From Pseudohalioglobus sediminis (GTDB lineage Bacteria; Pseudomonadota; Gammaproteobacteria; Pseudomonadales; Halieaceae), in the NCBI RefSeq assembly GCF_008370495.1, contig NZ_VTUX01000002.1, forward strand, positions 124,001 through 188,000: a stretch of DNA of 64,000 nt. Reading direction: 5' to 3'. Positions 42,173 through 50,197 of this stretch are shown piece after piece. The notes beneath the pieces were generated by a model, which was given only the letters and a program-made list of their open reading frames with translations, did no database searches and was not told the origin of the DNA. Position 1 is the stretch's first letter; each line of letters opens with the position of its first letter. Made by a program: the position numbers and the translations under genes.

Positions 42173-42700
42173 TTAATCGCCCTTCTTCAACTGCGCCAGC
42201 ACATCGAACGGGTTGGGTTGTTTCTCACCCTGCGTTTCGTCAGCAGCCGGCCCGCTGAAATCGGACAGTATCTGTTTACAATCTTCTGTATCGTGATAAC
42301 TGAATGGCGGCAGAGCGAGTATCAGCTCTTCTTCCACCAGGTACCACAGGTCACAGCCCTCCTCCGGTGCGATCAGCGGATCCAGTTGACGAGGAAGATG
42401 GCGTGCCTGCTCATCTGTCCAGACGATACCCAGTCGATTACTAACGGATATTGCCAGGGGCATTGCCTGCAGGCAGCGCTGGCAGGTAACCGAGACATTT
42501 GCCTCCAGCACCAGGTCCACCACCGCCCTGTTCTCCTCGTCACGGGAGAATGCCAATTCCGCCTGTATAGACCCGTCGTCACTGGCCAATAATGGCCTGA
42601 AACGCGGTAAATCAAGGGGTTTCAGCACTCCGCTGACGGTAACTCCTCGCGCCGCTGCCTTACGGACATCCAGCGTGCTGGGAAGGGGCTCAGTCAACAT
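42173..42700 (-). CDS. yceD: YceD family protein (DUF177), 23S rRNA accumulation factor
   Basis: A 175-residue DUF177 protein. A zinc-type CxxC appears in [14 protein letters not shown], and [18 protein letters not shown] is the family signature. YceD helps accumulation of 23S rRNA or its precursor and is nearly always next to rpmF. It is divergent from maf, with 96 bases between start codons. Confidence 0.92.
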   Translation of the reverse strand: MLTEPLPSTLDVRKAAARGVTVSGVLKPLDLPRFRPLLASDDGSIQAELAFSRDEENRAVVDLVLEANVSVTCQRCLQAMPLAISVSNRLGIVWTDEQARHLPRQLDPLIAPEEGCDLWYLVEEELILALPPFSYHDTEDCKQILSDFSGPAADETQGEKQPNPFDVLAQLKKGD

Positions 42701-42796
42701 AGGCGCGCATCATAGTGACGCGCCCCCCCTTTGTCAAAAAAAATTCTATAAAATACAAGCAGTTCTCTCACTTATTCACAGGCCAAAACAGACATC

Positions 42797-43378
42797 ATGG
42801 AACTCATCCTCGCCTCGACATCTCGCTACCGGCGCTCACTCCTGGAAAGGCTGCAACTGCCCTTTCACTGCCTGCCCCCCGAGGTCGACGAAACACCCCA
42901 CGATGGCGAAGGCCCTGAGCAACTGGCACTGCGGCTCGCCAGGGCCAAGGCCAATGCGATAGCGAGCCGCCAGCCCGGGGCCCTGGTCATCGGCAGTGAC
43001 CAGGTCGCCTGCCTTGACGGTGTGCTGCTGGGCAAACCCGGCAACCGCGACCGGGCCCGCGCCCAGTTGGCAGCCAGCTCAGGCAGAACGGTAGCCTTTT
43101 ACACCGGGCTGGCTATAAGAGGTATTGATGCGCAGGTGGACGCCAGCGTAGTTGAACCGTTTTCCGTCCACTTCAGAGATCTGTCAGCAAGCGAAATAGA
43201 GAACTACCTGGATCGGGAGCAGCCCTATGACTGCGCCGGCAGTTTCAAGTGCGAGGGGCTCGGCATAGCGCTGTTTTCCCGCATGGAGGGCCGCGACCCA
43301 ACTGCGCTTGAAGGGCTACCATTAATCGCTACATGCGAGCTGTTGCGCGATGCAGGGCTTAACGTGCTTTCTGACTAA
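42797..43378 (+). CDS. Maf-family nucleotide pyrophosphatase (YceF type)
   Basis: A 193-residue house-cleaning nucleotidase. The N-terminal ILASTSRYRRSLLERL and the later GSDQVACLDG and GKPGNRDRARAQL match Maf proteins; the sequence AAxSGRTVAFYTGL and CAGSFKCEGLG are of the YceF subgroup that hydrolyses m7GTP. It is divergent from yceD and ends six bases before the convergent HAD gene. Confidence 0.9.
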   Translation: MELILASTSRYRRSLLERLQLPFHCLPPEVDETPHDGEGPEQLALRLARAKANAIASRQPGALVIGSDQVACLDGVLLGKPGNRDRARAQLAASSGRTVAFYTGLAIRGIDAQVDASVVEPFSVHFRDLSASEIENYLDREQPYDCAGSFKCEGLGIALFSRMEGRDPTALEGLPLIATCELLRDAGLNVLSD

Positions 43379-43384
43379 AATTGC

Positions 43385-44029
43385 CTAGCGCCTTGATAAC
43401 GCAGGCAAATCAAGTAGCTGCCTGAGATCATCAACGATCGCCAGTGGCTGGTGGCGGCGCAGGCGGGCAGCACTGTGGGCGCCAAAGCTGACACCGATAG
43501 AGGCGACGCCGGCGTTGGCCGCCATCTCCAGGTCGTATTCGGTATCTCCCACCACGATCACCTGCTCGGGCAGCACCGCTCGCTCCGCCATGATCTGCTC
43601 GATCATCAAGGGGTCGGGCTTGGAACGGGTTTCCTCCGCACAGCGGGTGGCGTGGAAGAAGTCAGTGAGGCCATGGACATCAAGCATACGCTCCAGCCCG
43701 CGCCGGCTCTTTCCGGTGGCCACCGCCACCTCCAACCCCCTTTGCTTGAGTGTGTTCAGAGTCGTCATGGCGCCGCGAAACAGCCGTGGTGGCGAGGATT
43801 CCGTAGCCACGTACTGACCAGAATACCCGTCGATCAGGGCGGCGATTTCCTGCTCATCCAATTCCGGGAACAGCTTCGCCATCGCCTGTGGCAGGCCCAG
43901 GCCAATAATATTGGCAGCTGCGGCATCGTCCGGCACCGGCAGGCCCATGGTTGCGGCGGTACTTTGAACAGCCTTTACGATGTGACTCACGGAGTCACAT
44001 AGCGTGCCATCCCAATCAAATATAATCAT
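43385..44029 (-). CDS. HAD-superfamily phosphatase (phosphoglycolate phosphatase-like)
   Basis: A 214-residue HAD subfamily IA hydrolase. Motif I is IIFDWDGTLCDS, motif II is VAVATGKSRRGLERM, and motif III/IV is KPDPLMIEQ followed by VIVVGDTEYDLEMAANAG. It resembles Gph and the YqaB/PpaX group. The substrate is unknown. It lies five bases past rluC in a conserved pair, which hints at a link to RNA metabolism but proves nothing. The sppA gene usually found here in pseudomonads is absent. Confidence 0.88.
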   Translation of the reverse strand: MIIFDWDGTLCDSVSHIVKAVQSTAATMGLPVPDDAAAANIIGLGLPQAMAKLFPELDEQEIAALIDGYSGQYVATESSPPRLFRGAMTTLNTLKQRGLEVAVATGKSRRGLERMLDVHGLTDFFHATRCAEETRSKPDPLMIEQIMAERAVLPEQVIVVGDTEYDLEMAANAGVASIGVSFGAHSAARLRRHQPLAIVDDLRQLLDLPALSRR

Positions 44030-44034
44030 TTATA

Positions 44035-44991
44035 TTACAGCATCTTGCGCAATATATTTAAAGCATTCTCAAGGTCTTGATCGAGCCCCGCCTCCAGCAC
44101 CAAAAGGCCACTACCGGGAAGCTTACAACGCAATAATCGCGCATGCAGGAACAGGCGCCGCAAGCCGATTTGCTGGCACAGGGCCTCGCCCTGCGGCGAG
44201 CCATACTTACTGTCACCCAACAGCGGGTAGCCCGCATACTGGCAGTGCACGCGTATCTGGTGGGTGCGCCCTGTCACCGGTTTGGCTTCTACCAGGGTCG
44301 CCCCGTTGAAACGCTCCACCACGGAAAACTCTGTTATCGAAGCCTTGCCTTCTTTAGATACGCGCACCATGCGCTCACCGGATTTGAGCACATTTTTCTG
44401 CAGGGGTGCCTCCACCCGCTTCAATGTGCGCGGCCATTTTCCGGCCACCAGGGCAAGATAGCGCTTGTCCACCTTGTCTTCCCGCAACTGCCTGTGCAGT
44501 TCGCGCAGTGCCGCCGGCCGCCGCGCAACCAGGATAACGCCGGACGTATCCCGGTCCAGGCGATGCACCAACTCCAGGTAACGATCATCCGGGCGCAATT
44601 GCCGGAGGCATTCAATCATGCCGTAATTCAGGCCACTGCCGCCGTGCACCGCCAGTCCGGACGGCTTGTCTATGACCAGCAGGTCGCCGTCTTCATAAAT
44701 AATGCGCCCGGACAATTGCTCAGCCCAGTAGCGAGGTACGGTGGGCGGATCTGCGGGAGCGGCGGTGCGTAGCGGGGGGATGCGCACGGTATCACCGGCA
44801 ACAAGCCGGTAGTCGGGCTTGACCCGCCCCTTGTTCACGCGGATTTCCCCTTTGCGCAGGGCCTTGTAAAGCCGCGTTCGGGGAACGCCCTTCAACTCCC
44901 GGGTAAGAAAATTGTCCAGCCGCTGGCCCGATGAATCTTCATCGACTTGCAGGTGGCGAACGGTGGGTCTTTTGGGAGAGGTCTCGGGCAT
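44035..44991 (-). CDS. rluC: 23S rRNA pseudouridine(955/2504/2580) synthase
   Basis: A 318-residue pseudouridine synthase. An S4 RNA-binding domain spans about 22-80 (GQRLDNFLTRELKGVPRTRL). The catalytic domain has IIYEDGDLLVIDKPSGLAVHGG and the catalytic Asp in HRLDRDTSG at about 146. GRTHQIRVHCQYAG follows. It is divergent from rne across a 542-base region, the order seen in E. coli. Confidence 0.95.
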   Translation of the reverse strand: MPETSPKRPTVRHLQVDEDSSGQRLDNFLTRELKGVPRTRLYKALRKGEIRVNKGRVKPDYRLVAGDTVRIPPLRTAAPADPPTVPRYWAEQLSGRIIYEDGDLLVIDKPSGLAVHGGSGLNYGMIECLRQLRPDDRYLELVHRLDRDTSGVILVARRPAALRELHRQLREDKVDKRYLALVAGKWPRTLKRVEAPLQKNVLKSGERMVRVSKEGKASITEFSVVERFNGATLVEAKPVTGRTHQIRVHCQYAGYPLLGDSKYGSPQGEALCQQIGLRRLFLHARLLRCKLPGSGLLVLEAGLDQDLENALNILRKML

Positions 44992-45533
44992 AACTCACGG
45001 AATTTGTTTAGCTTTCTTTATTTAGCTGGTATAGTCGCCGGGTTGCGGCACACCCGCTCGGGTTCTACCCGAACTGGAAAGCCAACTATACCGGCGAAGA
45101 TTGGGCCTGCCGATTTGACTGCAAGGTACCGCCGGAAAGAACAGCCGCACAATGGAGGTCGAAGCGACGGTCTTTACTCGGGCAAACCACCCGTTCCAGC
45201 CCCGCTTACTGACAATATATATAACCGAGCAGCAGCGTCTGCCGGGACACAGAATCAGAACAATACAGCGCCGTCGCCTGCCCCAGGTGCAGCGACACTA
45301 ACAAAAAGGCGGAGTGAGTACCATTCCCCCGGTGCTGATACCACGACAGTATTTCTGTCGTGTAGTAGAAATGAATACCTGGATGCCGGGAGTGGCATTC
45401 ATTCAGCCGTGCCTCACAAGGGTGCGTAACGCGCAAGGTAGCGCGCAGAACTGTCCTCCCTGAGGGCTCGCGAGAGCCCCAGCAACTGATTCCTGCCCCG
45501 CCAGGCCTGTCGCGACAAGGCTTAGGCAAACTT
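44992..45533 (+). promoter_or_regulatory. long structured 5' leader of rne
   Basis: This 542-base region holds no convincing gene but several hairpins on the plus strand: CGGGT-TCT-ACCCG near 45058-45070; CACGACAG/CTGTCGTG (45342-45349, 45355-45362) with loop TATTT; AATGAAT/ATTCATT (45370-45376, 45397-45403); and GGGCTC/GAGCCC (45464-45469, 45474-45479) closed by a GCGA tetraloop. A TATAGT at 45030-45035 with TTTAGC 17 bases upstream is a possible promoter. E. coli RNase E controls its own mRNA by binding a 361-base structured leader; this region probably does the same. Confidence 0.65.
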
Positions 45534-48311
45534 ATGAAAAAAATGCTCATCAATGCAACTCAACCTGAAGAGTTGCGCGTGGCACTGGTTGATGGCCAGC
45601 GTCTGTACGACCTGGATATCGAGAATCGCACCCGTATCCAGAAAAAATCCAACATCTATAAAGGCAAGATAACCCGCGTCGAGGCCAGCCTCGAAGCGGC
45701 GTTTGTTGATTTCGGTGCCGAACGGCACGGCTTCCTCCCGCTCAAGGAAATCGCTCGCGAGTACTTCAATCGCAAGTCAGACGGCGAAGGCCGCGTGAAG
45801 ATCAAGGATGTGATCAAGGAAGGCACGGAAATTATCGTGCAGGTCAACAAGGAAGAGCGCGGCAACAAGGGCGCCGCGTTGACCACATTCATTTCCCTGG
45901 CCGGACGTTACATGGTGCTGATGCCCAACAACCCCCGTGCCGGAGGCATCTCTCGCCGTATCGAGGGCGACGAGCGCAGCGAGTTGCGCGAGGCGCTGTC
46001 CGCGCTGGAAATCCCCAACGGCATGGGCGTCATTATCCGTACGGCCGGCGTCGGACGTTCGGCCGAGGAGTTGCAGTGGGACCTGAACTACCTGCTGCAG
46101 TTGTGGGACAAGATCTGCAAGGCCAACGAAGAGGTCAAGGCCCCTACCCTGTTGTTCCAGGAGAGTAACGTCATCATCCGCGCCATTCGCGACAACCTGC
46201 GCGACGATATCGACCAGGTACTCATCGACTCTCCCGACGCTTTCAAGCAGGCCCAGGATTTCGTTGGCCTGGTCATGCCGCAGTACAAGAGCAAACTCCG
46301 CGTCTACGAAGACGCCATTCCCATGTTCAACCGGTTCCAGATCGAAAGTCAGATCGAAACCGCCTTCCAGCGCGAAGTGCGCCTGCCCTCCGGCGGCTCC
46401 ATCGTTATCGACCCGACCGAGGCACTGGTTTCGATCGACATCAACTCTGCCCGCGCCACCAAGGGCAAAGACATCGAAGACACCGCCCTGCAGACCAACC
46501 TGGAAGCAGCGGACGAAATAGCCCGGCAGCTGCGCCTGCGTGATATGGGTGGACTGGTTGTTATCGATTTCATCGACATGTTGGCGGCAAAAAACCAGCG
46601 CGCTGTTGAGAACAGAATGCGCGATGCTCTGAGCATTGATCGCGCGCGGGTCCAGGTGGGGCGCATCTCACGTTTCGGCCTGCTGGAAATGTCCAGGCAG
46701 CGCCTGCGCCCTTCCCTGGGTGAAACCAGCGCCATCGTCTGCCCACGCTGTAACGGCCAGGGCACCATCCGCCATACCAAGTCCCTCGCCCTGTCGATCC
46801 TGCGCCTGCTGGAAGAAGAGGCCATCAAGGATCGCACTGCAGAGGTCCGCGCAATCGTGCCGCTGGATGTTGCCGCGTATCTGCTCAACGAAAAACGGAA
46901 CGCACTGGGCGAAATCGAACGCGATGCGAAGGTCAGGGTGCTGGTAGTTCCCAACCCGAACCTGGAGACACCGCACTTTGAAGTGCAGCGCTTGCGTGAT
47001 GATGAAGTCAACGGCAACCTCGAAACCAGTTACAAGATCGAGCTGGCCGAACCGGACGTTGATTCTATCTCCGACACCCACAAGGCGGTAATCCCCCAGC
47101 AGGAAGCTGCCGTCAAGGGGGTCACGCCGCAGCAGGCGCCCACGCCGACCGCAGAACCCGCTGCCACAGCCAATGAGGAGCGCCACAAAAAACCCCGTAC
47201 TGCCTCAGCCAAGCCCGCGCGCAAGCCGGCACCAGCGCCGCAACCGGGCTTGCTGACCAGGCTATGGACAACACTGTTTGGCGCCGCGGAAGCAGAACAA
47301 CCCAAGCAGGCCAGTACGGCAAAGAGCGCGCCCGCCAAGCGCCAGGGGCAGAAACAGGGTCAGGGCCAGGGTCAGAGTCAGGGTCAACCGGGCCAGGGCA
47401 ATCGCCGCAACCGCAACCGGAACAACCGCAATCGCCGCGGCGGTCAGGCGCAGCAGCAAGCGAGAGCAGAGCGTCAGGACGATAACGGCAATACCCAGCC
47501 GAAAGCACGCCCGGAAAAACAGCAGCCGCGGGAGCGCAGTGAAGAACAGCGTGGCAATGGCAATCGTCGGCGCAATGATCGCGGTGGGCAGCCTCGCAAG
47601 CAGGAGGTCAGCGCCGACGTCGCCGCCAACGATAATCAGTCCACTGACAATCAGCCCGCCGAAACCGGGCAGCGCCAGGACCAGCCGCGCAAGCGTCCGT
47701 CTGACATGAAGCGCGGTGAAGCACCCCGTCGGCGTCGCAACCGCAGCCGCATGCCTGCAGAGGATGCAGCCAGCACCAATGTCGCTGCCCTGGCCGCAGA
47801 AACCAGCGCGCCGCAGCCTGCGCAATCGAAGCCGGCAGCCGAGAGCAGCAATGTGGCAACACCAGCAGACTCTGCGCCGGTAACGGCCATAGCAGAACCC
47901 GCCAGGGAAGCCAGCCCCCAGAGCCCGGCTACCGCCGAGGTGGAGACAGCTAAGCAAGCCCCTGCCATCGCGCCCGCACCCGCCCAGGCACCGACTGCAG
48001 CGGCAGAGAAGCCCGAGTCACGTCCAGTCGCCGAGGCCGAAGTCGACAAGGCAGAGCCGGCGGCGGCGCAAGCGGCACCCTCTGCACCCGCTCCAACAGG
48101 GCTGACAGCAGACGGTCGCGCCGTCAACGACCCGCGCGTGGAGCCCAACCCGGTGGACGTCGTGGAGATCGTTACCAAGCACATTTCACTGTTCAGTGAT
48201 GAGGTTGCCCCCGCTGCGCAGAGCAGCGGCCGCGTGGCACCCCGCGCAAGCAACGACCCTCGCGGTCCACTGGCCGAAGTGCAGCCCCACCAGGAGGCAG
48301 CATCCAGCTAA
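45534..48311 (+). CDS. rne: ribonuclease E
   Basis: A 925-residue endoribonuclease, core of the RNA degradosome. The catalytic half is conserved: S1 RNA-binding domain ([20 protein letters not shown], about 40-60), the 5' sensor, and a DNase I-like domain with Asp residues in [13 protein letters not shown] and VVIDFIDM. The Zn-link is [11 protein letters not shown]. After about residue 510 the protein becomes low-complexity: Ala/Pro, Gln/Gly and Arg/Asn-rich RNA-binding stretches. An amphipathic segment ([14 protein letters not shown]) probably binds the membrane. The C-terminus [16 protein letters not shown] is reminiscent of partner-binding motifs. Confidence 0.97.
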   Translation: MKKMLINATQPEELRVALVDGQRLYDLDIENRTRIQKKSNIYKGKITRVEASLEAAFVDFGAERHGFLPLKEIAREYFNRKSDGEGRVKIKDVIKEGTEIIVQVNKEERGNKGAALTTFISLAGRYMVLMPNNPRAGGISRRIEGDERSELREALSALEIPNGMGVIIRTAGVGRSAEELQWDLNYLLQLWDKICKANEEVKAPTLLFQESNVIIRAIRDNLRDDIDQVLIDSPDAFKQAQDFVGLVMPQYKSKLRVYEDAIPMFNRFQIESQIETAFQREVRLPSGGSIVIDPTEALVSIDINSARATKGKDIEDTALQTNLEAADEIARQLRLRDMGGLVVIDFIDMLAAKNQRAVENRMRDALSIDRARVQVGRISRFGLLEMSRQRLRPSLGETSAIVCPRCNGQGTIRHTKSLALSILRLLEEEAIKDRTAEVRAIVPLDVAAYLLNEKRNALGEIERDAKVRVLVVPNPNLETPHFEVQRLRDDEVNGNLETSYKIELAEPDVDSISDTHKAVIPQQEAAVKGVTPQQAPTPTAEPAATANEERHKKPRTASAKPARKPAPAPQPGLLTRLWTTLFGAAEAEQPKQASTAKSAPAKRQGQKQGQGQGQSQGQPGQGNRRNRNRNNRNRRGGQAQQQARAERQDDNGNTQPKARPEKQQPRERSEEQRGNGNRRRNDRGGQPRKQEVSADVAANDNQSTDNQPAETGQRQDQPRKRPSDMKRGEAPRRRRNRSRMPAEDAASTNVAALAAETSAPQPAQSKPAAESSNVATPADSAPVTAIAEPAREASPQSPATAEVETAKQAPAIAPAPAQAPTAAAEKPESRPVAEAEVDKAEPAAAQAAPSAPAPTGLTADGRAVNDPRVEPNPVDVVEIVTKHISLFSDEVAPAAQSSGRVAPRASNDPRGPLAEVQPHQEAASS
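47355..47384 (+). repeat. five in-frame hexanucleotide repeats in rne
   Basis: Five CAGGGT-type units (one CAGGGC, one CAGAGT) encode Gln-Gly repeats in the RNA-binding tail of RNase E. Being in frame and six bases long, unit changes would alter only tail length. Confidence 0.75.
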
Positions 48312-48423
48312 AAGCGACGGAAATACAGGCACTTGAGGCATTTCGCCTCTTGTGCCCTGTTGCCATCGCTGTATAATTCCGGCTTCCTCGCCGCAGGGCG
48401 AAGAATGTAACAACTAGGTTTCC

Positions 48424-48513
48424 GGTGGGCTGGCTGAGTGGTCGAAAGCGGCGGTCTTGAAAACCGTTGAGGGTTTATCCCCTCCCGGGGTTCGAATCCC
48501 TGGCCCACCGCCA
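48424..48513 (+). tRNA. tRNA-Ser (anticodon UGA)
   Basis: A 90-base class II tRNA with encoded CCA. The acceptor GGTGGGC pairs with GCCCACC, the discriminator is G. The anticodon loop CTTGAAA within CGGT..ACCG gives UGA. A long variable arm (GAGGGTTTATCCCCTC) and the T-arm CGGGG-TTCGAAT-CCCTG follow. Confidence 0.97.
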
Positions 48514-48554
48514 TTACAAAGTGTTCTTTAATCGTGTCGGTTAGGGAATACGCC

Positions 48555-48584
48555 AAAAAGCCCCGCATGTCGGGGCTTTTTTTT
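48555..48584 (+). terminator. rho-independent terminator after tRNA-Ser
   Basis: The stem AAGCCCCG/CGGGGCTT (48558-48565, 48571-48578) with a five-base loop is followed by eight T. It separates tRNA-Ser from the lipoprotein gene. Confidence 0.9.
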
Positions 48585-48617
48585 AGCAGCGACTCACCCT
48601 ATGCAAGGGGGCATCCC

Positions 48618-49712
48618 GTGACATTTATTCGCTACTGCCTGCTTCTGTCAGCTGCCCTGCTCGCGGCCTGCGCTGGCCCTGCGCCAAAACAACCGTCACT
48701 CGAAGAGACCGTCGCAGAGATGGGCGCCTACCTGCGTTCCCAAGGTGTCACCGACGGGCGCGGTCGTTTCCGCGAGATATTCTGCGCCGTGCTGGAAGCG
48801 CATGGTCGCGAACTGCCCGACTATCGCCCTTGCGAGGAAGCCCTGCGCGATACCGGTCCGGAAAAGTCGGCGACGGGCGCAACCGTCGCACTGGGCCAGA
48901 GCAACACGGATTTCCTTGTGCTTATCGTTCCCGGCCTGGGTTGGGACTGCTTCGAAGACTGGCTGGACCTCTCACACTCGGGCACTGAACACGTGGCGAA
49001 GTTCGGCTATGAGGTGCGTTTTTTGCCTGTTGACGGGCTTTCCAGTACCGCCAACAACGCGCGCATGATTCGCGACTACGTCGCGGCCTTGCCGGCGGCC
49101 GACGCCGAGCGCCCTCTGGTGCTGATGGGGTACTCCAAGGGAGCGCCTGATATTCTCGAGGCGGTTACGGCCTATCCGCAGGTAAGCGAGCGCGTGGCGG
49201 CTGTGGTCAGTGTCTCGGGAGCGGTCTATGGCTCACCGCTGGCTGAAGATGCCAAACAGGCCCAGGCCAACATGCTGACCCTCGTTCCCGGCTCCAAGTG
49301 CAGCAAGGAAGATGGCGACAACGACGCGGTAACCAGCCTCAAGCCCGATGTACGTGAAAAATGGATGGCAGAACATGTGCTGCCGGAGCACATAAATTAT
49401 TACAGCGTGATCACCTTCCCCGCACCGGATCGGGTCTCGTGGGCACTGGAGAAAAGCTATGTCCTGCTGGGGCAGAATGACCCGCGCAACGATACCCAGG
49501 TAATTATCTTCGACCAGGTAATTCCGAACTCCAGCCTGATTGCAGCGACCAATGCAGATCACTGGGCGATAGCCGTACCGGTCGCGCGCAGTCATCCCCT
49601 GGCCGGCAACACCCTGGTCAATCACAATGACTATCCTCGCGAGGCTTTTCTTGAAGCACTGCTGCGCTATCTCGAGGAAGATATGGAGAGTTCAGCGCCG
49701 CCAGCGCGGTGA
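48618..49712 (+). CDS. lipoprotein with alpha/beta-hydrolase fold
   Basis: A 364-residue secreted lipoprotein. The signal peptide FIRYCLLLSAALLAAC ends in a lipobox with Cys at about 18. The following part contains IVPGLGWDCFEDW, a hydrolase-like first strand, and GYSKGAPD, a GxSxG nucleophile elbow, with a possible late His in TNADHWAIAVP. It could be an esterase, lipase or peptidase; the substrate is unknown. GTG 48618 is chosen because AAGGGGG lies six bases before it and because the signal peptide starts there; the frame runs open upstream into the terminator. It follows a terminator and so has its own promoter. Confidence 0.75.
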   Translation: MTFIRYCLLLSAALLAACAGPAPKQPSLEETVAEMGAYLRSQGVTDGRGRFREIFCAVLEAHGRELPDYRPCEEALRDTGPEKSATGATVALGQSNTDFLVLIVPGLGWDCFEDWLDLSHSGTEHVAKFGYEVRFLPVDGLSSTANNARMIRDYVAALPAADAERPLVLMGYSKGAPDILEAVTAYPQVSERVAAVVSVSGAVYGSPLAEDAKQAQANMLTLVPGSKCSKEDGDNDAVTSLKPDVREKWMAEHVLPEHINYYSVITFPAPDRVSWALEKSYVLLGQNDPRNDTQVIIFDQVIPNSSLIAATNADHWAIAVPVARSHPLAGNTLVNHNDYPREAFLEALLRYLEEDMESSAPPAR

Positions 49713-49777
49713 ACCGTGGCCAGACTTCAGCCCGCGCACTATACTCTGCGTAAAGCATAATAACAGGCCGCCAGCCC

Positions 49778-50191
49778 ATGACCGCACCGACTCTTGCACT
49801 ACTGTGCTCAGCTTCTTTCTTTCTCGTCGCCCTGCTCCTGGGTGTCTGGAAATACTGGCAGATGGCCTCCAGACCAGCGGGTCTCGCGCACCCGTATGTC
49901 GATATCGCACACCGGGCATCACTGCTCTATGCCTTTGCCTCGGCGATGTTGGCTTACTTTACCGAGATCAGCCAGCTGCCCAATACCACCGAGCTGGTTG
50001 CCACCGGGCTGATGGTCACCTACTTTGCACTGGCCATCGCCGGGTACATCGTGCATGGCATACGCGAGGATACCGACAATCAGGTCCGCGACATCGACAC
50101 CGCGGGCAAGGTTTTTCTCTGGTCGCTGGTGGCAGCAGAGATTGGCGGCTTCCTGGTGATTTTCTACGGCCTGGTCACGGCCTTGCTGTAA
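49778..50191 (+). CDS. integral membrane protein of unknown function
   Basis: A 137-residue protein with four likely transmembrane helices at about 5-25, 45-65, 72-92 and 112-134. Between them lie the motifs GLAHPYVDIAHRASLLYAF and IREDTDNQVRDIDT. The His-containing second-helix start recalls small helical-bundle membrane proteins of the hydroxylaminobenzene-mutase kind, but I do not recognise the family. It ends six bases before the convergent fabY stop. Confidence 0.65.
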   Translation: MTAPTLALLCSASFFLVALLLGVWKYWQMASRPAGLAHPYVDIAHRASLLYAFASAMLAYFTEISQLPNTTELVATGLMVTYFALAIAGYIVHGIREDTDNQVRDIDTAGKVFLWSLVAAEIGGFLVIFYGLVTALL

Positions 50192-50197
50192 CACACC

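Noticed and set aside
44947-45429. 160-codon frame in the rne leader
   Set aside because: It begins inside rluC antisense, runs through the hairpins and has no ribosome site or domain.
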